From: Oceanimonas aquatica
GTDB lineage: Bacteria; Pseudomonadota; Gammaproteobacteria; Enterobacterales; Aeromonadaceae
NCBI RefSeq assembly: GCF_030732065.1
Contig: NZ_JAVBHX010000006.1
Span: 1-64,000, forward strand
Length of the DNA stretch: 64,000 bases
Reading direction: 5' to 3'
How positions within the stretch are numbered: position 1 is the stretch's first letter; each line of letters starts with the position of its first letter. The position numbers and the translations under genes are program-made. Of this stretch, positions 1-7,087 are shown piece after piece. The notes under the pieces were generated by a model. That model saw only the letters and a list, made by a program, of their open reading frames with translations, was not told the DNA's origin and did no database searches.

Positions 1-118
1 TGCCTGGCGGCCATAGCGTTGTGGAACCACCTGATTCCATGCCGAACTCAGCAGTGAAACGCAACCGCGCCGATGATAGTGTGGCAGCTGCCATGTGAAA
101 GTAGGTCACTGCCAGGCA
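1..118 (+). rRNA. rrf: 5S ribosomal RNA
   Basis: The outer stem TGCCTGGC (1-8) pairs with GCCAGGCA (111-118), and the inner segments CCATGCCGAACTC and GTGAAACG are typical of gammaproteobacterial 5S rRNA. It is the distal end of an rRNA operon whose 16S and 23S genes must lie before the window. It is followed by tRNA-Asp and a strong terminator. Confidence 0.96.
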
Positions 119-153
119 CCCAATTTAGTACTCCTGACTATACAGCTTAATGC

Positions 154-230
154 GGAGCGGTAGTTCAGTTGGTTAGAATACCGGCCTGTCACGCCGGGGG
201 TCGCGGGTTCGAGTCCCGTCCGCTCCGCCA
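154..230 (+). tRNA. tRNA-Asp (GTC)
   Basis: A complete 77-nt cloverleaf. The acceptor arm GGAGCGG pairs with CCGCTCC, the anticodon GTC is at 188-190, the T arm contains GGTTCGAGTCC, and the 3' CCA is encoded. It lies 35 nt after 5S rRNA and is probably co-transcribed as the distal tRNA of the rRNA operon. Confidence 0.97.
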
Positions 231-234
231 TCAT

Positions 235-266
235 AAAAAGCCCCGACCTTACGGTCGGGGCTTTTT
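235..266 (+). terminator. rho-independent terminator of the rRNA operon
   Basis: A perfect stem AAAAAGCCCCGACC / GGTCGGGGCTTTTT with a TTAC loop, ending in a T run, 4 nt after tRNA-Asp. Confidence 0.93.
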
Positions 267-294
267 CATTTCTAATTGCATTCAATCGTTTAAG

Positions 295-325
295 GCCCTT
301 GGCTTATGATGGCCAGGGGCTTTTT
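295..325 (+). terminator. second tandem terminator
   Basis: GCCCTTGGC pairs with GCCAGGGGC (one mismatch) across an 8-nt loop and is followed by TTTTT. It probably backs up the first terminator of the heavily transcribed rRNA operon. Confidence 0.75.
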
Positions 326-370
326 GCTTTTCTGAGCTCAGTGACTTCAACCTTCCTCAATCTGCCTAAT

Positions 371-447
371 CACTCCTCGTGACCACACCGTGACCCCGAG
401 CAGGAGCTTTTTGCAGAAAGATTCCGGGTCAACCCCGGCATGACGAT
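371..447. repeat. GTCA-ended palindromic intergenic element (copy 1)
   Basis: A degenerate left part (TCACTCCTCG...) is followed by the conserved right part TGCAGAAAGATTCCGG ... CCGGCATGACG. The right part recurs at 9621-9655, 14765-14803, 24093-24122 and 45621-45658. It lies between the rRNA operon terminators and the next gene and has no coding capacity. Confidence 0.7.
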
Positions 448-468
448 GTTTTAAACGCGGCATTGATA

Positions 469-1200
469 TTAGTGGCTGCCCAGGCGGCTCAGGTAGGGCT
501 GAAGCGAAAAGCCAAGCCGTTTACTCAGCGTCCATTCCTGATCCTTAAGGGCCTTGGCATTGTTCGTGGCAGGGGTGGTGCCGGCAAATACTACCCAGTT
601 ACCGCTACTGGTCAGGCAGGAGCGAACATCACAAAAGCGTGTTTGCAGGCGCTGCATAAATTCATCGCTCTGATGACTGTCCCAACAGTTGAGCACCAGC
701 CAGCCGCCGGTTTTGAGCTGGCGATGGCAGTTATCCAGAAAATCTGCCGAGAGCTGTTCATGCTCCACATCATCCGCGTTATACAAATCGCTGAAAATTA
801 CATCCAGCTTCTTGCCCTGATAATCCCGCATAAAAGCGAAGGCATCGGCCTGATGCAGTTGCATGCGTTTACCCTGGGGCAGCTGAAAGAAACGCTGTGC
901 GGCTTCAATCACGGCGGGGCGCAGCTCTACGGCTTGCTGCTTTAAACCGGCAATTCCGGCATGCAGACAGGTGTTTAGCGTACCGGCACCCAGCCCCAGG
1001 GTCAGGGTGTGTTTGGGCGTGTTGAACAGAAGCACCAGCAACATGGCCCTCGCATACTCAAGCTGGGGAACATGGGGCTCACTTTTGTGCCAGCTGCTTT
1101 GCGCATCCGGGCCGCCAAAGTTAAGGGTGCGTACTCCGTCAGACTCCAGCACTCGAATCGGGCCGTATTCATCCTGGGCGCTGAAAATTTCTTGCTGCAT
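469..1200 (-). CDS. spermidine synthase-like methyltransferase-fold protein
   Basis: This 243-residue protein has the Rossmann fold of the spermidine/spermine synthase superfamily (PF01564). The glycine-rich motif GLGAGTLNT at about residues 69-77 binds the decarboxylated SAM or SAM-type nucleotide, an acidic VELRP strand follows, and VIFSDLYNAD holds the catalytic-type Asp. The start is supported by AAGGGGC 4 nt upstream of the ATG. It is shorter than classical SpeE, and no speD or other polyamine gene is nearby, so the true substrate is uncertain. It may be one of the many SpeE-like paralogues of unknown activity. It is transcribed towards the rRNA operon, downstream of a small hypothetical gene but separated from it by a terminator. 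Confidence 0.8.
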   Translation of the reverse strand: MQQEIFSAQDEYGPIRVLESDGVRTLNFGGPDAQSSWHKSEPHVPQLEYARAMLLVLLFNTPKHTLTLGLGAGTLNTCLHAGIAGLKQQAVELRPAVIEAAQRFFQLPQGKRMQLHQADAFAFMRDYQGKKLDVIFSDLYNADDVEHEQLSADFLDNCHRQLKTGGWLVLNCWDSHQSDEFMQRLQTRFCDVRSCLTSSGNWVVFAGTTPATNNAKALKDQEWTLSKRLGFSLQPYLSRLGSH

Positions 1201-1236
1201 ATTAGCCCCTTGCCGCTACACCGGCATAATGTGAAC

Positions 1237-1266
1237 GAAAAAAGCCCCGGTAAAATGACCGGGGCT
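1237..1266 (-). terminator. terminator of the 1288-1575 gene
   Basis: AGCCCCGGT / ACCGGGGCT stem with an AAAATG loop (1243-1266). On the minus strand it is followed by a run of six T. It sits between the small hypothetical gene and the spermidine-synthase-like gene. Confidence 0.85.
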
Positions 1267-1287
1267 GGGTACTTTTTGAAGGTGCGT

Positions 1288-1575
1288 TCAGTCCAGTAGA
1301 GCCTGAGCGATTTGCTGCCATTCTTCTTTGGTGGAGCACTTGGGGCGTTTTTTGCCGGCACGGCCATACCAGTAATCGGCATTCCACAGCACACCTTCTA
1401 CATGGTGCAGGTAGGCGTGCACCCAGGCAGAAGGCTGGTCGCCGTTGTCACGAATGCACTCGTGGGCTTCTTCCCACTGGCCATTGGCATCGAGCCAGAG
1501 GGCGGTGAGGGCGTCGGACAGGCCGGCGGGCGGCTTGGGCTGATTGAGTGAGGCGTGAAAGGCCTTGAAGTTCAT
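1288..1575 (-). CDS. conserved hypothetical protein
   Basis: A 95-residue acidic soluble protein with several tryptophans and histidines (HAYLHHVEG and NADYWYGRAG motifs in the middle). I recognise the type as a conserved gammaproteobacterial hypothetical protein but cannot assign a function. The start at 1575 is chosen because AGGGAG lies 7 nt upstream. An in-frame ATG at 1620 would add 15 residues without a good ribosome-binding site. No membrane segment or signal peptide is visible. It ends at its own terminator. Confidence 0.72.
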   Translation of the reverse strand: MNFKAFHASLNQPKPPAGLSDALTALWLDANGQWEEAHECIRDNGDQPSAWVHAYLHHVEGVLWNADYWYGRAGKKRPKCSTKEEWQQIAQALLD

Positions 1576-1707
1576 TCGTTTGGCTCCCTGCGGGTGTTTT
1601 GAAAATTTGATGATGGTCACAGTTTACCACAGCTGTATTTTGATCAGGATGTCGCTGAAGCGGTGCGTATAATATCCGACAAGCAGATTTAACGCGGGAA
1701 ATCAGGG

Positions 1708-2262
1708 ATGAGCAGACATTCAGGTACCGAGCAGGGCTTTCACGAACTGGTTCTGGGGGGCGCCCGTTCGGGCAAGAGCCGGCTGGCGGAACGGCTGGTT
1801 GAGGCCACCGGCTGGCCGGTGACCTATATCGCCACCGCCATGGTTAAAGACGACGTCGAAATGGCCGAGCGCATTGCGCACCATCAGGCCCGGCGGCCGG
1901 AACACTGGAGTCTGGTGGAAGCGCCCCTGTCTCTGGCAGCCGCAATACGGCAACACGCGGCTGCAAACAAGTGCCTGCTGGTGGACTGCCTGACCCTGTG
2001 GCTGACCAACCTGTTGTTGTGTGAAGACAGTGAACGGCTGGAGCGGGAAAAAGCGGCGCTGCTGGAAACGCTGCCTATATTACCGGGGCGCATTGTGCTG
2101 GTCAGTAATGAAGTAGGGCAGGGCATAGTGCCCATGGGCGAGCTGTCGCGCCGCTTTGTGGATGAAGCCGGCTGGCTGCATCAGGCACTGGCCGAGCGCT
2201 GTGACAGAGTGATCTTTACCATTGCGGGCCTTCCTCAAGTCCTGAAAGGCCCGGCCCTGTAA
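1708..2262 (+). CDS. cobU: bifunctional adenosylcobinamide kinase / adenosylcobinamide-phosphate guanylyltransferase
   Basis: The 184-residue protein phosphorylates adenosylcobinamide and then transfers GMP to form adenosyl-GDP-cobinamide in the nucleotide-loop assembly of cobalamin. The P-loop GGARSGKS is near residue 16, a kinase/transferase motif VDCLTLWLTNLL follows in the middle, and SNEVGQGIVP lies in the C-terminal half. All are typical of CobU/CobP, and the length is normal. No other cobalamin gene lies within the window, so it is a stand-alone copy likely used for cobinamide salvage together with unlinked cobS and cobC. It is convergent with the YtfB-like gene, with 2 nt between stops. 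Confidence 0.93.
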   Translation: MSRHSGTEQGFHELVLGGARSGKSRLAERLVEATGWPVTYIATAMVKDDVEMAERIAHHQARRPEHWSLVEAPLSLAAAIRQHAAANKCLLVDCLTLWLTNLLLCEDSERLEREKAALLETLPILPGRIVLVSNEVGQGIVPMGELSRRFVDEAGWLHQALAERCDRVIFTIAGLPQVLKGPAL

Positions 2263-2264
2263 TT

Positions 2265-2813
2265 TTATGGCGCGCTCACCATGCTGAATTCCTGACCCAG
2301 CCGGCGAAAGGCGTTCAGCACCAGGCCCTTGTCGCGGATTTCCAGGTAGTGCAGCCGGCCGTCAGCATTCAGCACCAGAGTCAGCTGCTGGCCGGCCTGC
2401 AGCCGGCTCAGGGGCTTGTAGGACGGTTCGGCGCGGATCAGGGCGATTAACTCCTGGCCTGGCAACTGCCAGCTGCGGAACAGGGAAGACAGGGTCTCGC
2501 CGGGTGTCAGGGTATGATCAATACGCTTGCCGCCGGGGGGCACATCAATCACCCGTTTGTCGGCATCGCTCAGGGGCACCGACAGACTGCCGGTCACCGG
2601 CGCTTCAGGCGCAGGAGGCGCCGGCTGCCAGCCCAGCACCACCAGCCATGCCGGCACGACGATCATCAGGCCCAGCCGGTGCAGGCGCGGAAAGTGCCCC
2701 AGTGCATCAAGAAACCGTCCCAGGCCTTTGCGGGCGGGCAGGGTAAAACGGTTAAAACGGGCTCCCAAGGAGTTGTGTTGGCGGCGTTTGCCGGTGCCTG
2801 TGGTTCTGGTCAT
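2265..2813 (-). CDS. YtfB/OapA family cell-envelope protein with LysM-like domain
   Basis: The 182-residue protein has a basic cytoplasmic N-terminus (about 1-45), one membrane segment (about 46-62, RLGLMIVVPAWLVVLGW), a Pro-rich linker, and a C-terminal OapA-type LysM-like domain (about 95-180) carrying the phrase LTPGETLSSLFRSW. This matches the E. coli YtfB / Haemophilus OapA layout. In that family the domain binds glycan and YtfB localises to the division septum, so a role in envelope or division is likely. GAGAGGGGG lies just upstream of the start. It is divergent from gltX across about 200 bp. Confidence 0.8.
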   Translation of the reverse strand: MTRTTGTGKRRQHNSLGARFNRFTLPARKGLGRFLDALGHFPRLHRLGLMIVVPAWLVVLGWQPAPPAPEAPVTGSLSVPLSDADKRVIDVPPGGKRIDHTLTPGETLSSLFRSWQLPGQELIALIRAEPSYKPLSRLQAGQQLTLVLNADGRLHYLEIRDKGLVLNAFRRLGQEFSMVSAP

Positions 2814-3014
2814 GATACCCCCTCTCTCGCGGCCACAAGTGTATCCAGCCCCCGTTCACTCCACAAGCAAATGAGCAGGACGGCAAGGCAGGCGGGGCCG
2901 CTCGAGGCGTGCCTGCGACAAGGCGTTTCACCCCATGCCTTGCGGGTGTTAAAATAATCGCCGTTTATCTTCCATGCGGCCATCAGGCCCCTTCACTCAA
3001 GCAAGGCAGAAAGA

Positions 3015-4427
3015 ATGACAGTTAAAACACGGTTCGCCCCCAGTCCTACCGGCTTTCTCCACGTAGGCGGTGCCCGCACGGCTCTGTACTCCTGGCTTTA
3101 CGCCCGTCACCATCAGGGTGAGTTCGTGCTGCGTATTGAAGACACGGATCTGGAGCGCTCCACTCAGGAAGCTATCGACGCCATTCTGGAAGGCATGAAC
3201 TGGCTGGGCCTGACCTGGGATGAAGGCCCCTATTACCAGACCAAGCGCTTTGACCGCTACAACCAGCTGATCGACCAGCTGCTGGAGGAAGGCAAGGCCT
3301 ATAAATGCTACTGCTCCAAAGAGCGTCTGGAAGGCCTGCGTGAACAGCAGATGAGCGCAGGTGAAAAGCCCCGTTACGACGGCATCTGTCGTGATCTCGA
3401 TAATCACGGCGACGCCGATGCACCCTATGTTATTCGCTTTAAAAACCCGGACGAAGGCACTGTGGTGTTTGACGACCACGTACGTGGCCGCATCGAGATC
3501 GCCAACGATCAGCTGGACGATCTGATCATTCGCCGTACCGACGGTGCCCCCACCTACAACTTCTGTGTGGTGGTGGACGACTGGGACATGGAAATTACCC
3601 ATGTGGTGCGCGGTGAAGATCACATCAACAACACCCCGCGCCAGATCAACATCTACAAGGCGCTGGGTGCGCCTGTGCCGGAGTTTGCCCATGTGTCCAT
3701 GATCCTCGGTGATGATGGCGCCAAGCTGTCCAAGCGTCACGGTGCGGTGAGCGTAATGCAGTACCGGGACGACGGCTACCTGCCTCAGGCCCTGCTCAAC
3801 TACCTGGTGCGGCTGGGCTGGTCTCACGGCGATCAGGAGATCTTCAGTCTGGAAGAGATGATTTCCCTGTTCTCTCTGGATGACATCAGCAAGTCGGCCT
3901 CTGCCTTTAATACCGACAAGCTGCTGTGGCTGAACCAGCACTACATCAAGACCCTGCCCGCCGAGGAAGTGTCCAGCCACCTGGAATGGCACATGCAGGA
4001 GCAGGGTATCGACTTTGCTCAGGGCCCGGCCCTGGCCGAGGTGATTACCCTTTACGCCGAGCGCTGCCAGACCCTGAAGGAGCTGGCGGCCCAGAGTCGT
4101 TACCTGTTTGAAGACTTCAGCGAGTTCGAGGCCGGTGCCGCCAAGAAGCACCTGCGTCCGGTGGCGGCCGAGCCTCTGAGTCTGGCCCGTACACGGCTGG
4201 CGGAGCTGGCCGACTGGCAGCCGGCCGCCATTCACGAGGTCATTAATGCCGTGGCCGCCGAGCTGGAGCTGGGCATGGGCAAGGTGGGCATGCCGCTGCG
4301 GGTGGCGGTGACCGGCATTGGCCAGTCCCCGGCCATCGATGGCGTGATGGCGCTACTGGGCAAAGAGAAAGTGCTGGCCCGCATCGACATGGCCCTGGCC
4401 TTTGTGGCCGAGCGCGCCAAGGGCTGA
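3015..4427 (+). CDS. gltX: glutamate--tRNA ligase
   Basis: A class I aminoacyl-tRNA synthetase of 470 residues, the usual length, which charges tRNA-Glu with glutamate. The HIGH-type motif is in [14 protein letters not shown] near residues 8-21, the KMSKS-type motif is KLSKRHG near 237-243, and a zinc-binding CYC ... C cluster (KCYCSKE ... GICRD) occurs in the catalytic insertion as in E. coli GluRS. The C-terminal helical anticodon-binding region is complete. It is monocistronic, ending in a strong terminator before the tRNA-Ala cluster. Confidence 0.98.
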   Translation: MTVKTRFAPSPTGFLHVGGARTALYSWLYARHHQGEFVLRIEDTDLERSTQEAIDAILEGMNWLGLTWDEGPYYQTKRFDRYNQLIDQLLEEGKAYKCYCSKERLEGLREQQMSAGEKPRYDGICRDLDNHGDADAPYVIRFKNPDEGTVVFDDHVRGRIEIANDQLDDLIIRRTDGAPTYNFCVVVDDWDMEITHVVRGEDHINNTPRQINIYKALGAPVPEFAHVSMILGDDGAKLSKRHGAVSVMQYRDDGYLPQALLNYLVRLGWSHGDQEIFSLEEMISLFSLDDISKSASAFNTDKLLWLNQHYIKTLPAEEVSSHLEWHMQEQGIDFAQGPALAEVITLYAERCQTLKELAAQSRYLFEDFSEFEAGAAKKHLRPVAAEPLSLARTRLAELADWQPAAIHEVINAVAAELELGMGKVGMPLRVAVTGIGQSPAIDGVMALLGKEKVLARIDMALAFVAERAKG

Positions 4428-4448
4428 TAACCCCGTTTACCGCTGACA

Positions 4449-4479
4449 ACGGCGCGGCCTTCGGCTGCGCCGTTTTTTT
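4449..4479 (+). terminator. gltX terminator
   Basis: ACGGCGCGGCC TTC GGCTGCGCCGT stem-loop (one mismatch) with a run of seven T, 15-20 nt after the gltX stop codon. Confidence 0.9.
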
Positions 4480-4561
4480 ATGCATATTGGCGGTGAAGTG
4501 GCCGTATCATCACCAGGTTGTTTAAAATTCGTCTGGTTGAACAGTTTTTTTTATTTGGTGG

Positions 4562-4590
4562 TTGACTCTGAACGGCCCTGTGCCTATTAT
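4562..4590 (+). promoter_or_regulatory. sigma70 promoter of the tRNA-Ala cluster
   Basis: The -35 box TTGACT (4562-4567) and -10 box TATTAT (4585-4590) are separated by exactly 17 nt. A GC-rich discriminator GCGCCTCG follows, a feature of stable-RNA promoters under stringent (ppGpp) control. The inferred start near 4597 is about 36 nt before the first tRNA. Confidence 0.85.
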
Positions 4591-4632
4591 GCGCCTCGCT
4601 CGCAGGGACAAGGTCTCTGCAACGACTTGAGC

Positions 4633-4708
<76 letters not shown>

Positions 4709-4736
4709 CTTAAGTCAAGAGCAGTTTCTGCCAAAT

Positions 4737-4812
<76 letters not shown>

Positions 4813-4850
4813 GGCGGCAGAAACAAACACCAGTAAAACAGCATTGTTTT

Positions 4851-4926
<76 letters not shown>

Positions 4927-4945
4927 AAACAATCTGACCCAATTC

Positions 4946-5021
<76 letters not shown>

Positions 5022-5028
5022 AATTCCG

Positions 5029-5060
5029 AAAAGCCGCAGTCGATTGACTACGGCTTTTTT
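5029..5060 (+). terminator. terminator of the tRNA-Ala cluster
   Basis: AAAAGCCGCAGTC / GACTACGGCTTTTTT stem (one mismatch) with a GATT loop and a T run, 7 nt after the last tRNA. Confidence 0.88.
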
Positions 5061-5131
5061 CGTTTTGCTTGCCACTGGTCTTTTGTTCGTCGACTGCGCA
5101 CAATGAAAAAAACTCGAACGAGACTGTTTTC

Positions 5132-5803
5132 ATGGAGCATTTCGATCATATCTTTGAACGCGCCTGCGCCCGGCATGGCGGCGAGGCCGCACTGCGCCGT
5201 CTGATTGCCACCCCGGTACTCAGCCCCGCTGAGCTTACCGCCATTCCCGACGACCGCTGGCTGTCTTCCTTTACCATGAGCCTGTTTCAGTCCGGCTTTG
5301 TGTGGCGCGTCATTCGCGACAAGTGGCCTAACTTTGAACGGGCCTTTTTCGGTTTTGATCCCCATAAAATGCTGCTGCTGGACGAGCACCACCTCGACCG
5401 CCTCAACCACGACCCCGGCATAGTGCGCCATGCGAAGAAGATTGCCGCCGTGCCGGTCAATGCTCAAATGGTGCTGGATCTGGGGAAGCCCCACGGCGGC
5501 TTCGGTGCTTTTGTGGCAGCCTGGCCCGAGAATGATGTGGTGGGACTGTGGCAGCAAATTCGCAAGCATGGCCGGCTGCTGGGTGGCAACATCGCCCCCT
5601 ATGCGCTGCGCCGGCTGGGGGGAGATACCTTTATCTTTACCGGGGACGTCAGTGCCTACCTGCAGCACCATGGCGTGGTGGACGCGGCCCTGGGCAGCAA
5701 AAAGGGCATGAACCAGGCCCAGGCCGCCTTTAATACCTGGCGTGAACAAAGCGGCCTGAGCCTGAGCGAGATCAGCAAGACCCTGGCCTTTTCCATTGGC
5801 TAG
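5132..5803 (+). CDS. DNA-3-methyladenine glycosylase I family protein
   Basis: This 223-residue protein resembles the Tag family (PF03352, helix-hairpin-helix superfamily), which removes 3-methyladenine from alkylated DNA. The region FTMSLFQSGFVWRVIRDKWPNF (in parts) matches the substrate-pocket helix where Tag enzymes have QAGLSW-type motifs. The HGGFGAFVAAWP and GDVSAYLQHHGVVDAALG segments match the later helices. The family's usual N-terminal zinc cysteines are not evident, so it is a divergent member. The start at 5132 avoids an upstream extension that would run into the tRNA terminator region. Its stop overlaps the tesA stop by 4 nt (convergent). Confidence 0.78.
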   Translation: MEHFDHIFERACARHGGEAALRRLIATPVLSPAELTAIPDDRWLSSFTMSLFQSGFVWRVIRDKWPNFERAFFGFDPHKMLLLDEHHLDRLNHDPGIVRHAKKIAAVPVNAQMVLDLGKPHGGFGAFVAAWPENDVVGLWQQIRKHGRLLGGNIAPYALRRLGGDTFIFTGDVSAYLQHHGVVDAALGSKKGMNQAQAAFNTWREQSGLSLSEISKTLAFSIG

Positions 5804-6402
5804 GGCGTGAGATAGGGCGCCAGAAACCGGCTTACCTGCCGGGCAATCAGCGGCTGGGCAGCGGCGGTGGGGTGAATGCCGTCGTCCATCATCATGCCGT
5901 TTCGGCCGATCAGCGGCGCCACAAAAAACGGCAGCAGCGGCAACTGATGCTGATCCGCCAGGCGGCTGAAAACACCCTCAAACTGCTGCAGGTAACGCCG
6001 GCCATAGTTGGGGGGTAGCTGAATATCGGTCAGCACGACCCGGGCACCGGCGTTGTTGGCCAGGGTGATCAGCCGGTCGAGATTGCGCTCTATGTGCCCG
6101 GGCGGCAGGCCGCGCAGGCCATCGTTACCGCCCAGTTCCAGCAGCACCAGGCTGGGCTGATGCCGCTGCAGCAGGGGCGGCAGCCGTTGCAGGCCGCCCT
6201 GCGTGGTGTCGCCGCTGACGCTGGCATTCACCACGGTCACCTGCCGGCCTTCCCGCTGCCATTGTTCCGCCAGCAGGTGGGGCCAGGCCTGATCCGAACG
6301 CATGCGATAGCCCGCACTCAGGCTGTCGCCCAGAATAAGCAGGGTGTCGGCCAGCACGACGGGCGACACCAGAGAGACCAGCAGCACAAGGATTCGCAGC
6401 AT
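5800..6402 (-). CDS. tesA: multifunctional acyl-CoA thioesterase I / protease I / lysophospholipase L1
   Basis: A 200-residue SGNH-hydrolase. A hydrophobic signal peptide (about residues 1-18, [12 protein letters not shown]...) directs it to the periplasm. The nucleophile block is GDSLSAGY (Ser in GDSL), the oxyanion block is GGNDG, and the Asp-His pair is in DDGIHP. The arrangement divergent from ybbA-ybbP matches E. coli. The start at 6402 is preferred over 6423 because it begins the signal peptide and has GGGAG upstream. This start codon shares two bases with the ybbA start codon. Confidence 0.94.
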   Translation of the reverse strand: MLRILVLLVSLVSPVVLADTLLILGDSLSAGYRMRSDQAWPHLLAEQWQREGRQVTVVNASVSGDTTQGGLQRLPPLLQRHQPSLVLLELGGNDGLRGLPPGHIERNLDRLITLANNAGARVVLTDIQLPPNYGRRYLQQFEGVFSRLADQHQLPLLPFFVAPLIGRNGMMMDDGIHPTAAAQPLIARQVSRFLAPYLTP

Positions 6403-7087
6403 GACGACATCTTCTCCCATCATTCAAGTGGTGGATCTCGAGCACAGGGTCAGCCTGGGCGACGAGCGAATTACCATCCTTCAGGGTGTCAACCTGGAAG
6501 TCAAGGCCGGCCAGCGGCTGGCTCTGGTGGGCGCATCCGGATCCGGCAAGTCGACCCTGCTGGGGTTGCTGGCGGGGCTGGATACCGCCAGCCGGGGCGA
6601 AATTCATATTGCCGGTCAGCCACTGTATGCCCTTGATGAGGAGCAGCGGGCGGTGCTTCGAGCGCAGCATATCGGCTTTGTGTTTCAGTCTTTTCTGTTG
6701 TTGCCCACCCTCACCGCGCTGGAAAACGTCATGCTGCCCGCCGAGCTGAAAGGAGAAAGCGGCAACCGGGAGCGGGCCATGGCGCTGCTGGAGCAGGTGG
6801 GCCTGGCCGATCGGGTTCGGCACTTTCCCGCCCAGCTTTCCGGTGGTGAGCAGCAGCGGGTGGCCATTGCCCGGGCTTTTATGACCAATCCCGATATTTT
6901 GCTGGCGGACGAGCCAACCGGCAATCTGGATCATCACACCGGCGCGCGCATTATCGAGCTGTTGTTTGAGCTTAACCGCCAGCACGGCACCACCCTGGTG
7001 ATCGTCACCCACGATGAGTCCCTGGCCAGCCGCTGTGAGCGTCGCCTGCTGATGACCGCCGGTCATCTGGAGGAGCAGCATGGCTAG
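6401..7087 (+). CDS. ybbA: ABC transporter ATP-binding protein YbbA
   Basis: A 228-residue ABC ATPase of the MacB/LolD type. Walker A is GASGSGKST, the Q-loop is in GFVFQSF, the signature is [15 protein letters not shown], Walker B and catalytic Glu are in [12 protein letters not shown], and the switch His is in VIVTHD. AAGGA lies 7 nt before the ATG. It overlaps the following permease gene by 8 nt, so the two are co-translated as the YbbA-YbbP transporter. Its substrate is not established. In E. coli the locus neighbours tesA in the same way. Confidence 0.93.
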   Translation: MTTSSPIIQVVDLEHRVSLGDERITILQGVNLEVKAGQRLALVGASGSGKSTLLGLLAGLDTASRGEIHIAGQPLYALDEEQRAVLRAQHIGFVFQSFLLLPTLTALENVMLPAELKGESGNRERAMALLEQVGLADRVRHFPAQLSGGEQQRVAIARAFMTNPDILLADEPTGNLDHHTGARIIELLFELNRQHGTTLVIVTHDESLASRCERRLLMTAGHLEEQHG

